A DNA stretch of 64,000 nt from Nemertoderma westbladi (lineage: Eukaryota; Xenacoelomorpha; Nemertodermatida; Nemertodermatidae). The notes under the pieces are model-generated. The model did not search any database. It was given only the letters and a program-made list of their open reading frames with translations, and was not told the DNA's origin. Of this stretch, positions 10,941 through 24,500 are shown piece after piece. The DNA is taken from positions 1 through 64,000 of the forward strand of contig JAUCBJ010002187.1 in the NCBI GenBank assembly GCA_032718475.1. Direction: 5' to 3'. A program made the translations under genes and the position numbers. The stretch's first letter is position 1. Each line of letters opens with the position of its first letter.

Positions 10941-11640
10941 CCACTGCGTGTACTCGTACTGTTTATCTCGTTTCCTAGCAACAAACGTTTACTACGCTCA
11001 TGCAGATTTTAGAATTCGAATTACCCGCGAGAACCATTCAGCAATTTATTCGGTACTTCATGAACACAACTGTGCCATATTTTGATGTTATATCGAATGT
11101 TCTAGAAAATTCTAAATTCCCTAGCCTTGTCATATATTCGATTCAAGTAATTTTGAGATGGGGTGGTTATGGAGCATCTAATGTTGTGCTATTGTCGGTG
11201 TCGTTGCTTGTATATAATATACTGTTAATTGAATTCCATAATTTTACCCGCACTCAATTTTATATAGATTTATGTAACGTGTAAAATGGTAACAAATAAA
11301 CAGGAAAATATCGTAACAATGATTTAATAATTAATATTAACGTAAATTGCGGTCCCATGAGGTATATACATTTGGGGATTGTTGATTAGTTATTAGTTTA
11401 AGTTTCAACGAGATTGAATTCAATCAACAACGGTTTATATAATTTTTGTATATACCTGAATAAATTTATATTTTTCATTGGGTTTAACTTCGCTTCAATT
11501 ATACGTCGCTGAATGTGGTTCAATAACTTTCATGTATTTTTTATTAATTGTCTGAATTGGTAGGCTTAACAGTGATGTGGTCCACATCTCGAAATTGCCT
11601 CTCTTATCGTTTCGTCCTCCCAACAATCCTGCACTTTTCC

Positions 11641-12911
11641 GTCAACCCCAGTATCCGTTCAACCCCGGTATCCGTTCAACCCCAGTATCCGTTCCACCCC
11701 GGTATCCGTTCCACCCCGGTATCCATTCAACCCCAGTATCCTTTCAACCCCAGTATCCGTTCAACCCCAGTATCCGTTCAACCCCTGTATCCGTTCCACC
11801 CCAGTATCCGTTCCACCCCAGTATCCGTTCAACCCCAGTATCCGTTCAACCCCAGTATCCGTTCCACCCCGGTATCCGTTCAACCCCAGTATCCGTTCAA
11901 CTCCAGTATCCATTCAACCCCAGTATCCATTCAACCCCAGTATCCATCCAACCCCAGTATCCATCCAACCCCAGTATCCTTTCAACCCCAGTATCCATTC
12001 AACCCCAGTATCCATCCAACCCCAGTATCCATCCAACCCCAGTATCCGTTCAACCCCAGTATCCGTCAACCCCAGTATCTGTTCAACCCCAGTATCCGTT
12101 CAACCCCAGTATCCGTTAAACCCCAGTATCCGTTCAACCCCGGTATCCGTTCAACCCCTGTATCCGTTCCACCCCAGTATCCGTTCCACCCCAGTATCCG
12201 TTCAACCCCAGTATCCGTTCAACTCCAGTATCCATTCAACCCCAGTATCCATTCAACCCCAGTATCCATCCAACCCCAGTATCCATCCAACCCCAGTATC
12301 CGTTCAACCCCTGTATCCGTTCCACCCCAGTATCCGTTCCACCCCAGTATCCGTTCAACCCCAGTATCCGTTCAACTCCAGTATCCATTCAACCCCAGTA
12401 TCCATTCAACCCCAGTATCCATTCAACCCCAGTATCCATCCAACCCCAGTATCCATCCAACCCCAGTATCCGTTCAACCCCTGTATCCGTTCCACCCCAG
12501 TATCCGTTCCACCCCAGTATCCATTCAACCCCAGTATCCGTTCAACCCCAGTATCCGTTCCACCCCGGTATCCGTTCAACCCCAGTATCCGTTCAACTCC
12601 AGTATCCATTCAACCCCAGTATCCATTCAACCCCAGTATCCATCCAACCCCAGTATCCATCCAACCCCAGTATCCGTTCAACCCCAGTATCCGTCAACCC
12701 CAGTATCTGTTCAACCCCAGTATCCGTTCAACCCCAGTATCCGTTAAACCCCAGTATCCGTTCAACCCCAGTATCCGTTAAACCCCAGTATCCATTCAAC
12801 CCCAGTATCCGTTCAACCCCAGTATCCATTCAACCCCAGTATCCGTTCAACCCCTGTATCCGTTCCACCCCAGTATCCGTTCAACCCCAGTATCCGTTCA
12901 ACCCCAGTATA
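11641..12911. repeat. 17-bp minisatellite, about 75 copies
   Basis: Unit TTCAACCCCAGTATCCG with variants (GGTATCC, CTGTATCC, TTCCACC, ATCCAACC, GTTAAACC). Blocks of ten or more units recur in the same order, for example near 11880-12060 and 12590-12720, showing higher-order duplication. The unit is not a multiple of three, so the apparent STPVSVQPQYPF-like frame is the same repeat read in its rotating frames. It is not called as a gene. Confidence 0.95.
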
Positions 12912-13375
12912 CTTAAAATACAGTATTACCGGAACATTGTCAAATCGGTGTTATTTCTGAAACGCCATGTTGTAATTGAATTAATTGAGATTTTTAGCTG
13001 CGTTCTATTGGGAACAACTAGTTTGAGTTAATACATAATTTGTAATAATTTTATGGTAATTATGTCTATGTTGTAGAACGTCATGTAATTGCTCTTGACT
13101 GCATTATTGCACCGGCGCGCAGAAATTTTGAAACCAAGTGAAAGCCTACCATTATCCAATGATAGTTGGGTTTACATCGATGATTATCTTTTTTCGTGTC
13201 ACTTGCCTTTTCACATCGTAAGACAAGTGGAGAAGTTGCTATGAGCCATCGACAAACAATATTTCCGTATTTTTATTCACATTTCTTGTTACAGTAATAT
13301 ATTTGAAGCATTATTCAAGCAAGTAAATAGTCGACCGAATCTGGAGGCGGCCCGAAGGCTCTTCTTTCGATAGCG
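12912..13375. other. Unique spacer between two minisatellites
   Basis: No gene, RNA or repeat recognised; AT-rich non-coding sequence. Confidence 0.5.
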
Positions 13376-14768
13376 GCTACCCGAATGTAGAGATCGGCGC
13401 TAAACCTATCTGCTACCCGAAGGTAGGGGTGGGCGCTAAATCTATCTGTTACACAAAGGTAATGGTGTGTGCTACTCATATCTGCTACCCGAAGGTAGGG
13501 TTAGCTGCTACTCCTATCTGCTATCCGAAGGTAGGGGTGTGCGCTACTCCTATCTGCTACCCGAAGGTAGAGGTGTGTGCTACTTATATCTGCTACCCGA
13601 AGGTAATGGTTTGTGCTACTCATATCTGCTACCCGAAGGTAAGGGTGTGCGCTACTCCTATCTGCTACCCGAAGGCAGGGGTGTGCGCTACTCCTATCTG
13701 CTACCCGAAGGTAAGGGTGTGCGCTTCTCATATCTGCTACCCGAAGGTATGGGTGGGCGATACTCCTATCTGCTACCCGAAGGTAAGCGTGTGCGCTACT
13801 ATCTGCTACCCGAAGGTAAGGGTGTGCGCTACTCCTATCTGCTACCCGAAGGTAAGGGTGTGCGCTACTCATATCTGCTACCCGAAGGTAGGGGTGGGCG
13901 ATACTCCTATCTGCTACCCGAAGGTAAGGGTGTGCGCTACTATCTGCTCCCCGATTGTAAGGGTGTGCGCTACTCCTATCTGCTACCCGAAGGTAGGGGT
14001 GGGCGATACTCCTATCTGCTACACGAAGGTAAGGGTGTGCGCTACTCCTATCTGCTACCCGAAGGTAAGGGTGTGCGCTACTCATATCTGCTACCCGAAG
14101 GTAGGGGTGGGCGATACTCCTATCTGCTACCTGAAGGTAAGGGTGTGCGCTACTCCTTTCTGCTACCCGAAGGTAAGGGTGTGCGCTACTCATATCTGCT
14201 ACCCGAAGGTAGGGGTGGGCGATACTCCTATCTGCTACACGAAGGTAAGGGTGTGCGCTACTCCTATCTGCTACCCGAAGGTAGGGGTGTGCGCTACTCC
14301 TATCTGCTACCCGAAGGTAAGGGTGTGCGCTACTCCTATCTGCTACCCGAAGGTAAGGGTGTGCGCTACTCATATCTGCTACCCGAAGGTAGGGGTGGAC
14401 GCTACTCCTATCTGCTACACGAAGGTAGGGGTGGGCGCTGCTCCTATCTGCTACCCGAAGGTTAGGGTGTGCGCTACTCCTATCTACTACCCGAAGGTAG
14501 AGGTGTGTGCTACTCCTATCTGCTACCCGAAGGGATGGTTCTAGCCGAAGGTAGGGGTGGGCGCTACTCCTATCTGCTACCCGAAGGTAGGGGTGGGCGC
14601 TACTCCTATCTGCTACCCGAATGTAGGGGTGGGTGCTACTCCTATCTGCTACCCGAAGGGATGGTTCTAGCCGAAGGTAGGGGTGGGCGCTACTCCTATC
14701 TGCTACCCGAAGGTAGGGGTGTGCGCTACTCCTATCTGCTACCCGAATGTAGGGGTGGGCGCTAAACC
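13376..14768. repeat. 36-bp minisatellite, about 38 copies
   Basis: Each unit contains GCTACTCCTATCTGCTACCC followed by GAAGGTA(A/G)GGGTGTGC. Some units are shortened by 3 bases, and two carry an 18-bp addition (GGGATGGTTCTAGCCGAA). Because 36 is divisible by three, several frames stay open on both strands for more than 1 kb (CYPKVRVCATPI on +, SAHPYLRVADRS on -). I regard these as artefacts. It lies just downstream of the - strand gene ending at 15216. Confidence 0.95.
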
Positions 14769-15165
14769 TATCCAAAGTTTTGCTTCCAGTAATTCAACTG
14801 GAACTAATTTTTTATCGACCCCAGTGGATGAAAGGCTGCTACCTACCTACTGTATATAATATGCATACAAATAATGTCTTTTTTTGTTTACTAACATAGT
14901 CTCATTTATTAACAAATAATAATAAAAATATAATTTAAAATATTGATTTTGAATCATTGAAAAATAATTGTGGCTTTGTAGTTTGTAGACTATTTATTAA
15001 GATTTATAAAATTTGCGTTGTTTTTAAGCGAACACAAACTAATGTATGTTCGTCAAACACGAAGTATAAGTACTGTATGTTCGTACACAATAATAACATT
15101 GAATGGAGGGGGGGGGGGGGGAGGGGGGGAATTAATAGGAAATACATTATTATAAAATATATAAC
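14769..15165. other. Gap with a poly-G tract, downstream of the - strand CSPP1-like gene
   Basis: AT-rich non-coding sequence containing a G-rich tract at about 15106-15129 (runs of G interrupted by single A). No gene recognised; the short forward frames over it show no protein family. Confidence 0.5.
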
Positions 15166-15171
15166 TTTATT
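15166..15171 (-). promoter_or_regulatory. Polyadenylation signal of the CSPP1-like gene
   Basis: TTTATT on the + strand reads AATAAA on the - strand, 45 bases after the stop codon at 15216-15218. This fits a short 3' UTR. Confidence 0.6.
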
Positions 15172-15215
15172 TACGCATGGAAGAATTATTAATGCATATT
15201 ATTAGAACTATCATC

Positions 15216-15516
15216 TTAATTAATCTGATACGGAGGCGAATGTTGTCGAGTTGGCGTCTGCGTTGCCTCGGATACTCTATTATATCCATTGACCATTTTA
15301 GATGCGGATACGTCGTAGGAGTCCTTAGGGGGCAGGTCGTCCTCTCGAAGTCTCCACGACTGGTACATTGGACTGCCTAGCAACTGTCTACGATGTCCGT
15401 AGAATCTACCGCCCTGGTCTGGGGCCCCGTGACCTGGTCGACCCCAGTAATGGTTACCCATCGTCCACACGTGGCGTTTGTCCCACTCGCGACTCCATCG
15501 CCGCTCTAAGAGACGC
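15216..15516 (-). CDS. CSPP1-like gene, last exon
   Basis: The acceptor is TTGTATTAAAG. The frame then reads RLLERRWSREWDKRHVW and contains the HYWGRPGHGAP motif before the TAA at 15216-15218. The motif ties this exon to the preceding one independently of the splice signals. Confidence 0.75.
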
Positions 15517-18500
15517 CTTTAATACAAAATATTAGATAAATATTAGATATACACAGTCACGCGTGGAGGCCGATCCTACATGACTGCGGACTAAACGGAA
15601 AAGTATGCCAAAATATGAATGGAATTTGATATGTAAAATCGAAAATCATATGCGACCACAAGCTAAATTACAGGCATGATGCTATGGCTCTCAAACATTT
15701 TATAATGCACGAGTCCCCCAGACAATATAGAAGAATAATCAATTATAATTATTGTATGTCGTAAGTTAGTCAATTAAAAATACTTCAGGGGCGGGTGTAA
15801 ACGCTACTGCCGACAACAGCAAATCTGAAAATGTAACAGAGTCTGAGTTCGTGACTCGTTTATTGTTTTGGTTAGAATAACCTTCCACTGGAACCTGATC
15901 CTTTCCCTCAATTAATAAATAACATTAATTAGCTTTAATAATGGTTGTCGGCGTTGGTTGTCGGTTGTTGGCGTAGCGTTTACACCCCCAGGGGCGTCCT
16001 ATTTTTAAAAAAAGATTCGCGATGTACCCATTTGGCAAAACGAAAGCAGTAGTAAGGGCTGCTGAAATGAGAGATCTGTAAATGGCCATTTGCTTATAAT
16101 TTTTCTCGGGATGGAACCTACTAATATTATTATTATTATTACTACAGTTCGAACTTATGAAATTGACAAGGTTTTGGACTCCGACTTATTTACCTGTTAT
16201 TTCTCTGGTCGGCTTCGTTCTGTAACTCGTTATAGTATTCCCTGGTATCCTCCCCGGCTGGTCTGTTAATATTCAACTTCCATCGACTCACGTCCGACGA
16301 ACCCCGAGGCGATGCCTGGAGATCCCCCGTGATGGGATTGTAGCGCGTCGGGTAGCCAACCTGACCTCGTCGCATCCACGTCGCTAAGTCGTCGTCAGCC
16401 GGCTGCCGCACGTAGTTCTCAACGAGCGCACGTCGACTCGACTGTTGACTCATTCCCTCCTTCAGCTCGTCCAGGTATCTCCGACGTCTGTGAGTTTTAT
16501 CGGCGGCCATGACGTTGAAGTTATCTTTGTACCACTTGCCGCTGATGTCGGTGAGAAGGTTCCCCTCAGGGTCAACTAAAGGCGCACCTGCTCCAGGCTT
16601 ACCGAAAGGGTCGTAGTTGTAAATATCATTCCCCTTTGTATCTTTTTTAGGATGTGCCGCTAAATCAGTTCGATTGGGATTAGATGAACTTACTTCAGTA
16701 TGATGTTCCGGTTGATAGTGTTGGTTCCTTTCCACGGACTTTGCGTTATAGTTATCTGGAATATCTGGTTGTGGAGGTTCTTTTTTTCGGGAAGAAATGT
16801 CTGCATCGTGTTCCTTCGGATAGTTATTAGGAATGATGTTAACTGTAGAATAATCAAGGTCTGATCCTGATTGTTTGTAGTTTCCGAGTTGCATGTTATA
16901 ATTCCCCACATTTTGTGGAATACCTACGGGTGCTCTTTGTCTTGGTTCTTCCACCTGTCGATTCGATTGTTTTGCTATTGACTTGTCACTGTCTCTCTGC
17001 CAATAGGGCGGCATTTCAAATTGTTGACCCCCGGACAACTGCGTATCGGCCAACGCATTGTGAGTGTGTTGGTAGGTGGTCAAGTAACGCGGAGATTTAG
17101 ACGGGTCCATTTCCTTTTCCGTCTTATTGTGAGAGGAGAAGTAGCGCATACTACTGTAGGGTAAAGGTTGGGGGTCCGGTATGTTTTGAGTTTGCCGTAT
17201 CCGATTCCTATAGTTTTGCCTATCTTCTATTTGTCGGATCTCCCACGGATTGTTACTCAGCGTCAACGGCAGATCTTCACGATCTATCCCTTGGTAAATA
17301 TTGCGATCCAGCGGTTTATTCGGCGCCCCACCCCCGGGCTTCCCAAACGGGTCGTACTGACCCAGATCCCTAAGTAACTGCTTCTCTAGACGTTTCTCTT
17401 CGAGGTTTTGTCGTTTTTTGTCTTCGACCATAATGTTGAGCTCGGTTACATAGTCCCTCGCCTGTTCTGCCCCTCTTTCGTATCTTACAAGGTTATCGAT
17501 GTCTTTATTGCCTTGTTTATTCGCGAAATGTATTGCCGGGTCGGATTTGATTGTGGCCGGCACCTCGTTGTTTGGTCCGCGTCTTTGCAACGGAGCCCCA
17601 CCGCCATAGGTCCCGAAGCTGGGGTAATACGGCGTATTGTAGTCGGTATATCTGTCTGACTTCGTGTGAATGTTGTTGATTTGATCGGTTCTTCCGTGCC
17701 TCTCCGAGAACTGTTCTCTCGGTGCTCCTGCCCCAGGTTTTCCCCACGGATATCCTTCGAGATTTCTAAGCGGAGTGACATCTGGAGGATTCTGAAAACA
17801 AAATGAACGCTCCGTCTAGATTTTAAAATACTTCCAACTCTTAATACACACGGATGGACTTTTGTTAAAACTTATGTTCTTAAAGTCTCAACATTTAAAT
17901 GTACTTGCCCTTTAATTTGCTCTTAATCGAATCCGGGTCTACTAATACGTGGTAGGATACACAGTGAGACAGTACTTGTTAGTGGTAGTTTACTATTTCC
18001 ATCCCCAAATTAAATCATTTAGTAATAACTATTTATTCCAAAATTGTAACATTACTCAACGCCGTTAGTATTAACAGCGAGTTGTTATTTAGCACTTTAC
18101 AACCTTAGAGGACATTACAGCATTGTATTGTATTGGCCCGTATTGTATTTGGTGTTATTGTTTACGTGGTAACCCATGACGGCGTTAAGTAATGTCCACT
18201 AAGGGGACATTACTTAACGCCGTCATTGGATACCACGTCAAAAATAGGTGGAAATTTGCCTGACAGCCAGATAGGCCTACTGCATTATCTACCGTTAGGC
18301 AGGGTATAGCTATTAATAATTGTAGGGCCTAGCTAAATTATTATGTCATGGCTCCAAACGCCACCATAAATATAAGCTAACTTATTTATAACATAATTAA
18401 TGTAATTTTTACATTTATTTATACAGCAACTAATATAATTTGTGCAGTTTCTATCACTTATAATGTATATGCACAATAATTTCGTAATGTTAAAATTTTG

Positions 18501-21500
18501 GAATAAAACTACATACATACTTGTTGCAAAGTACTTTTTTACAGTGTTCTGATCCTCGTGGCTTTATTTTCACTCACTCACTAACGTTTGTTCGTGTAAC
18601 AAAGCCACTCGGATCATCACACTGTAAAGTGCTACTTTACTTACACACAAGTATGTAAATAGTTACAGTATTACAGTGTTCTGATCCTCGTGGCTATATT
18701 TTCAATATATAATATTATTATATTATAAGTAAGAAACTGTACAAATTAAATTAGTTGCTGTATAAATAAATGTAAAAATGACATAAATTATGTTATAAAA
18801 AAGTTAGCTTATATTTATGGTGGCGTTTGGAGCCATGTTAATAGTTTATAGCTACTGGTTATTAATAGCTACCGGTAGGGAATGCAGTAGGCCTATCTGG
18901 CTTTCAGGCAATTAATAATATGTGGTAACCATGACGGCGTGACTTTACAGTCACGCCGTCGGGACATTACATAATAATAATAATACCAATACAATACTAA
19001 TTGTACAGGCCAATACAATACTGTAATACCCTCTAAAGTTGTAATGTGCTAAATCACAACTCGCTGTTAATAGTAACGGCATTGAGTAATGTTACTATTT
19101 TGGAATAAATAATTTTTTAGTTGATAGAGATAAACCTTGTGATCAGTGAGCGCATGCTATACACAAGGTGATTGTAAACGTTACATCGACAAAGCGTAAT
19201 CTCTGCCGACAAACGTTAACAACATTAACTAACAATTAAATGAAAGTAACATACCCTAGTCCGTAAGGAAAGGAACGACCCTAATCGAGACAATACAGCG
19301 CGGAAAGTTATCAGATAATCTCAAGAAGGATTACTCAATATGAACAATATTAAATATAATTAACTACCTGTATATCCGCAGCTGTGCTATGAGTTTGCTG
19401 TTTGTCATCCTTATACTTTTCGATATAATTCTCTAAGTTAGTTTTGCTACCATCATTTTGCACAGCGCCGTTTTCTCGCTGAGGTTGTTGCCCAGTCTCA
19501 TTACCGCCCTGTGGTGTTATTTCTTCTGAAGGATTCTTCCCCCCATAAGGGCCATTCTGATCTGTTCCGATATGGGACTGGGGAACCTGCGAAAGACGAG
19601 TTGAAAAATTTAATTAATTCATAGCCGGTGGACCATAGAGGCGGGATGCATTAACATTTAGCGTTAGCGTACTACAGTAGTATCATATAAGTATTTTATA
19701 TTTCTAGTTAATACAAATTTTATGTGAATGAATAGGTCTATCTTTTCGGTATACGTATTACAACTGTATTATTGGTGGCTAAACGTGTTAATAATGTATT
19801 ATTGGTGTTGGCTGAGCGTATTAATAATAAATTATTGGTGTTGGTTGAACGAATTAATAATGAATTATTGGTGTTGGCTGAACGAATTAATAATGTATTA
19901 TTGGTGTTGGCTGAAAATAATAATGTATTATTGGTGTTGGCTGAGCGTATCAATAATGAATTATTGGTGTTGTTTGAAAGTATTAATAATGTATTATTGG
20001 TGTTGGCTGAAAATAATAATGTATTATTGGTGTTGGCTGAACGAATTAATAATGAATTATTGGTGTTGGCTGAACGAATTAATAATGTATTATTGGTGTT
20101 GGCTGAACGTATTAATAATGAATTATTGGTGTTGGTTGAAAGTATTAATAATGTATTATTGGTGTTGGTTGAAAGTATTAATAATGTATTATTGGTGTTG
20201 GCTGAAAATAATAATGTATTATTGGTGTTGGCTGAGCGTATTAATGATGAATTATTGGTGTTGGTTGAAAGTATTAATAATGTATTGTTGGTGTTGGCTG
20301 AAAATAATAATGTATTATTGGTGTTGGTTGAAAGTATTAATAATGTATTATTGGTGTTGGTTGAAAGTAATAATGTATTATTGGTGTTGGTTGAAAGTAT
20401 TAATAATGTATTATTGGTGTTGGCTGAACGTATTAATAATGAATTATTGGTGTTGGTTGAAAGTATTAATAATGAATTATTGGTGTTGGCTGAACGAATT
20501 AATAATGTATTATTGGTGTTGGCTGAGCGTATTAATAATGAATTATTGGTGTTGGTTGAAAGTATTAATAATGTATTATTGGTGTTGGCTGAGCGTATTA
20601 ATAATGTATTATTGGTGTTGGCTGAATGTATTAATAATGAATTATTGGTGTTGGCTGAAAGTAATAATGTATTATTGGTGTTGGTTGAAAGTATTAATAA
20701 TGTATTATTGGTGTTGGCTGAACGTATTAATAATGAATTATTGGTGTTGGTTGAAAGTATTAATAATGTATTATTGGTGTTGGCTGAACGTATTAATAAT
20801 GTATTATTGGTGTTGGCTGAAAATAATAATGTATTATTGGTGTTGGCTGAGCGTATTAATAATGAATTATTGGTGTTGGCTGAGCGTATTAATAATGAAT
20901 TATTGGTGTTGGTTGAAAGTATTAATAATGTATTATTGGTGTTGGCTGAAAATAATAATGTATTATTGGTGTTGGTTGAAAGTATTAATAATGTATTATT
21001 GGTGTTGGCTGAACGTATTAATAATGAATTATTGGTGTTGGTTGAAAGTATTAATAATGTATTATTGGTGTTGGCTGAAAGTATTAATAATGTATTATTG
21101 GTGTTGGCTGAGCGTATTAATAATGTATTATTGGTGTTGGCTGAATGTATTAATAATGAATTATTGGTGTTGGCTGAAAGTAATAATGTATTATTGGTGT
21201 TGGTTGAAAGTATTAATAATGTATTATTGGTGTTGGCTGAACGTATTAATAATGAATTATTGGTGTTGGTTGAAAGTATTAATAATGTATTATTGGTGTT
21301 GGCTGAAAGTATTAATAATGTATTATTGGTGTTGGCTGAGCGTATTAATAATGAATTATTGGTGTTGGCTGAGCGTATTAATAATGAATTATTGGTGTTG
21401 GCTGAACGTATTAATAATGAATTATTGGTGTTGGTTGAAAGTATTAATAATGTATTGTTGGTGTTGGCTGAAAATAATAATGTATTATTGGTGTTGGCTG

Positions 21501-24500
21501 AACGTATTAATAATGAATTATTGGTGTTGGCTTAACGAATTAATAATGTATTATTGGTGTTGGCTGAGCGTATTAATAATGAATTATTGGTGTTGGTTGA
21601 AAGTATTAATAATGTATTATTGGTGTTGGCTGAGCGTATTAATAATGTATTATTGGTGTTGGCTGAACGTATTAATAATGAATTATTGGTGTTGGCTGAA
21701 AGTAATAATGTATTATTGGTGTTGGTTGAAAGTATTAATAATGTATTATTGGTGTTGGCTGAGCGTATTAATAATGTATTATTGGTGTTGGTTGAAAGTA
21801 TTAATAATGTATTATTGGTGTTGGCTGAGCGTATTAATAATGTATTATTGGTGTTGGCTGAACGTATTAATAATGAATTATTGGTGTTGGTTGAAAGTAT
21901 TAATAATGTATTATTGGTGTTGGTTGAAAGTATTAATAATGAATTATTGGTGTTGGCTGAGCGTATTAATAATGAATTATTGGTGTTGGCTGAAAGTAAT
22001 AATGAATTATTGGTGTTGGCTGAAAGTAATAATGTATTATTGGTGTTGGCTGTACGTGTTAATGCTGTATTTGGTGTTGGCTGAACACCAATCAAATAAT
22101 GTATTAATAATGTATCATTGGTACTGTCTGAACGTGTTAATAATGTATTATTGGTGTTGGCAGAAAGTATTAATAATGTATTATTGGTGTTGGCTGAGCG
22201 TATTAATAATGTATTATTGGTGTTGGCTGAACGTATTAATAATGAATTATTGGTGTTGGTTGAAAGTATTAATAATGTATTATTGGTGTTGGCTGAAAGT
22301 AATAATGTATTATTGGTGTTGGTTGAAAGTATTAATAATGTATTATTGGTGTTGGCTGAGCGTATTAATAATGAATTATTGGTGTTGTTTGAAAGTATTA
22401 ATAATGAATTATTGGTGTTGGCTGAAAGTAATAATGAATTATTGGTGTTGGTTGAAAGTATTAATAATGTATTATTGGTGTTGGTTGAAAGTATTAATAA
22501 TGTATTATTGGTGTTGGTTGAAAGTATTAATAATGTATTATTGGTGTTGGCTGAGCGTATTAATAATGTATTATTGGTGTTGGCTGAACGTATTAATAAT
22601 GAATTATTGGTGTTGGTTGAAAGTATTAATAATGTATTATTGGTGTTGGTTGAAAGTATTAATAATGAATTATTGGTGTTGGCTGAGCGTATTAATAATG
22701 AATTATTGGTGTTGGTTGAAAGTATTAATAATGCATTATTGGTGTTGGCTGAGCGTATTAATAATGAATTATTCGTGTGTTGATTGAAAGTATTAATAAT
22801 GTATTATTGGTGTTGGTTGAAAGTATTAATAATGAATTATTGGTGTTGGCTGAGCGTATTAATAATGAATTATTGGTGTTGGTTGAAAGTATTAATAATG
22901 TATTATTGGTGTTGGCTGAACGTATTAATAATGAATTATTGGTGTTGGTTGAAAGTATTAATAATGTATTATTGGTGTTGGCTGAGCGTATTAATAATGA
23001 ATTATTGGTGTTGGTTGAAAGTATTAATAATGTATTATTGGTGTTGGCTGAGCGTATTAATAATGAATTATTGGTGTTGGTTGAAAGTATTAATAATGTA
23101 TTATTGGTGTTGGCTGAAAGTAATAATGTATTATTGGTGTTGGCTGAAAGTAATAATGTATTATTGGTGTTGGCTGTACGTGTTAATACTGTATTTGGTG
23201 TTGGCTGAACACCAATCAAATAATGTATTAATAATGTATCATTGGTACTGTCTGAACGTGTTAATAATGTATTATTGGTGTTGGCTGATAGTAATAATGA
23301 ATTATTGGTGTTGGCTGAAAGTATTAATAATGTATTATTGGTGTTGGCTGAAAGTAATAATGTATTATTGGTGTTGGCTGAGCGTATCAATAATGAATTA
23401 TTGGTGTTGTTTGAAAGTATTAATAATGTATTATTGGTGTTGGTTGAAAGTATTAATAATGAATTATTGGTGTTGGCTGAGCGTATTAATAATGAATTAT
23501 TGGTGTTGGCTGAAAGTAATAATGAATTATTGGTGTTGGCTGAAAGTAATAATGTATTATTGGTGTTGGCTGTACGTGTTAATACTGTATTTGGTGTTGG
23601 CTGAACACCAATCAAATAATGTATTAATAATGTATCATTGGTACTGTCTGAACGTGTTAATAATGTATTATTGGTGTTGGCTGATAGTAATAATGAATTA
23701 TTGGTGTTGGCTGAAAGTATTAATAATGTATTATTGGTGTTGGCTGAAAGTAATAATGTATTATTGGTGTTGGCTGAGCGTATCAATAATGAATTATTGG
23801 TGTTGTTTGAAAGTATTAATAATGAATTATTGGTGTTGGCTGAAAGTAATAATGAATTATTGGTGTTGGCTGAAAGTAATAATGTATTATTGGTGTTGGC
23901 TGTACGTGTTAATACTGTATTTGGTGTTGGCTGAACACCAATCAAATAATGTATTAATAATGTATCATTGGTACTGTCTGAACGTGTTAATAATGTATTA
24001 TTGGTGTTGGCTGATAGTAATAATGAATTATTGGTGTTGGCTGAAAGTATTAATAATGTATTATTGGTGTTGGCTGAAAGTAATAATGTATTATTGGTGT
24101 TGGCTGAGCGTATCAATAATGAATTATTGGTGTTGTTTGAAAGTATTAATAATGAATTATTGGTGTTGGCTGAAAGTAATAATGAATTATTGGTGTTGGC
24201 TGAAAGTAATAATGTATTATTGGTGTTGGCTGTACGTGTTAATACTGTATTTGGTGTTGGCTGAACACCAATCAAATAATGTATTAATAATGTATCATTG
24301 GTACTGTCTGAACGTGTTAATAATGTATTATTGGTGTTGGCTGATAGTAATAATGAATTATTGGTGTTGGCTGAAAGTATTAATAATGTATTATTGGTGT
24401 TGGCTGAAAGTAATAATGTATTATTGGTGTTGGCTGAGCGTATCAATAATGAATTATTGGTGTTGTTTGAAAGTATTAATAATGAATTATTGGTGTTGGC

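Noticed and set aside
11000-11284. 94-codon + strand frame starting MQILEFELPARTIQQ
   Set aside because: Some hydrophobic stretches, but no recognisable domain, signal peptide or splice context; AT-rich chance frame is more likely.
11548-12747. 399-codon Pro/Ser/Gln-rich frame (STPVSVQPQYPF)
   Set aside because: The 17-bp unit gives a 51-base protein period by rotation of frames. The collagen- or mussel-protein-like look is an artefact; there is no signal peptide and the array continues past the stop.
13376-14768. CRISPR array
   Set aside because: The regularly spaced repeats have no variable spacers; units abut each other, and the genome is eukaryotic.
13429-14775. Frames of the CYPKVRVCATPI, YSYLLPEGKGVR and SAHPYLRVADRS types
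   Set aside because: Three overlapping frames on both strands over the same 36-bp array cannot all be genes, and none shows a domain.
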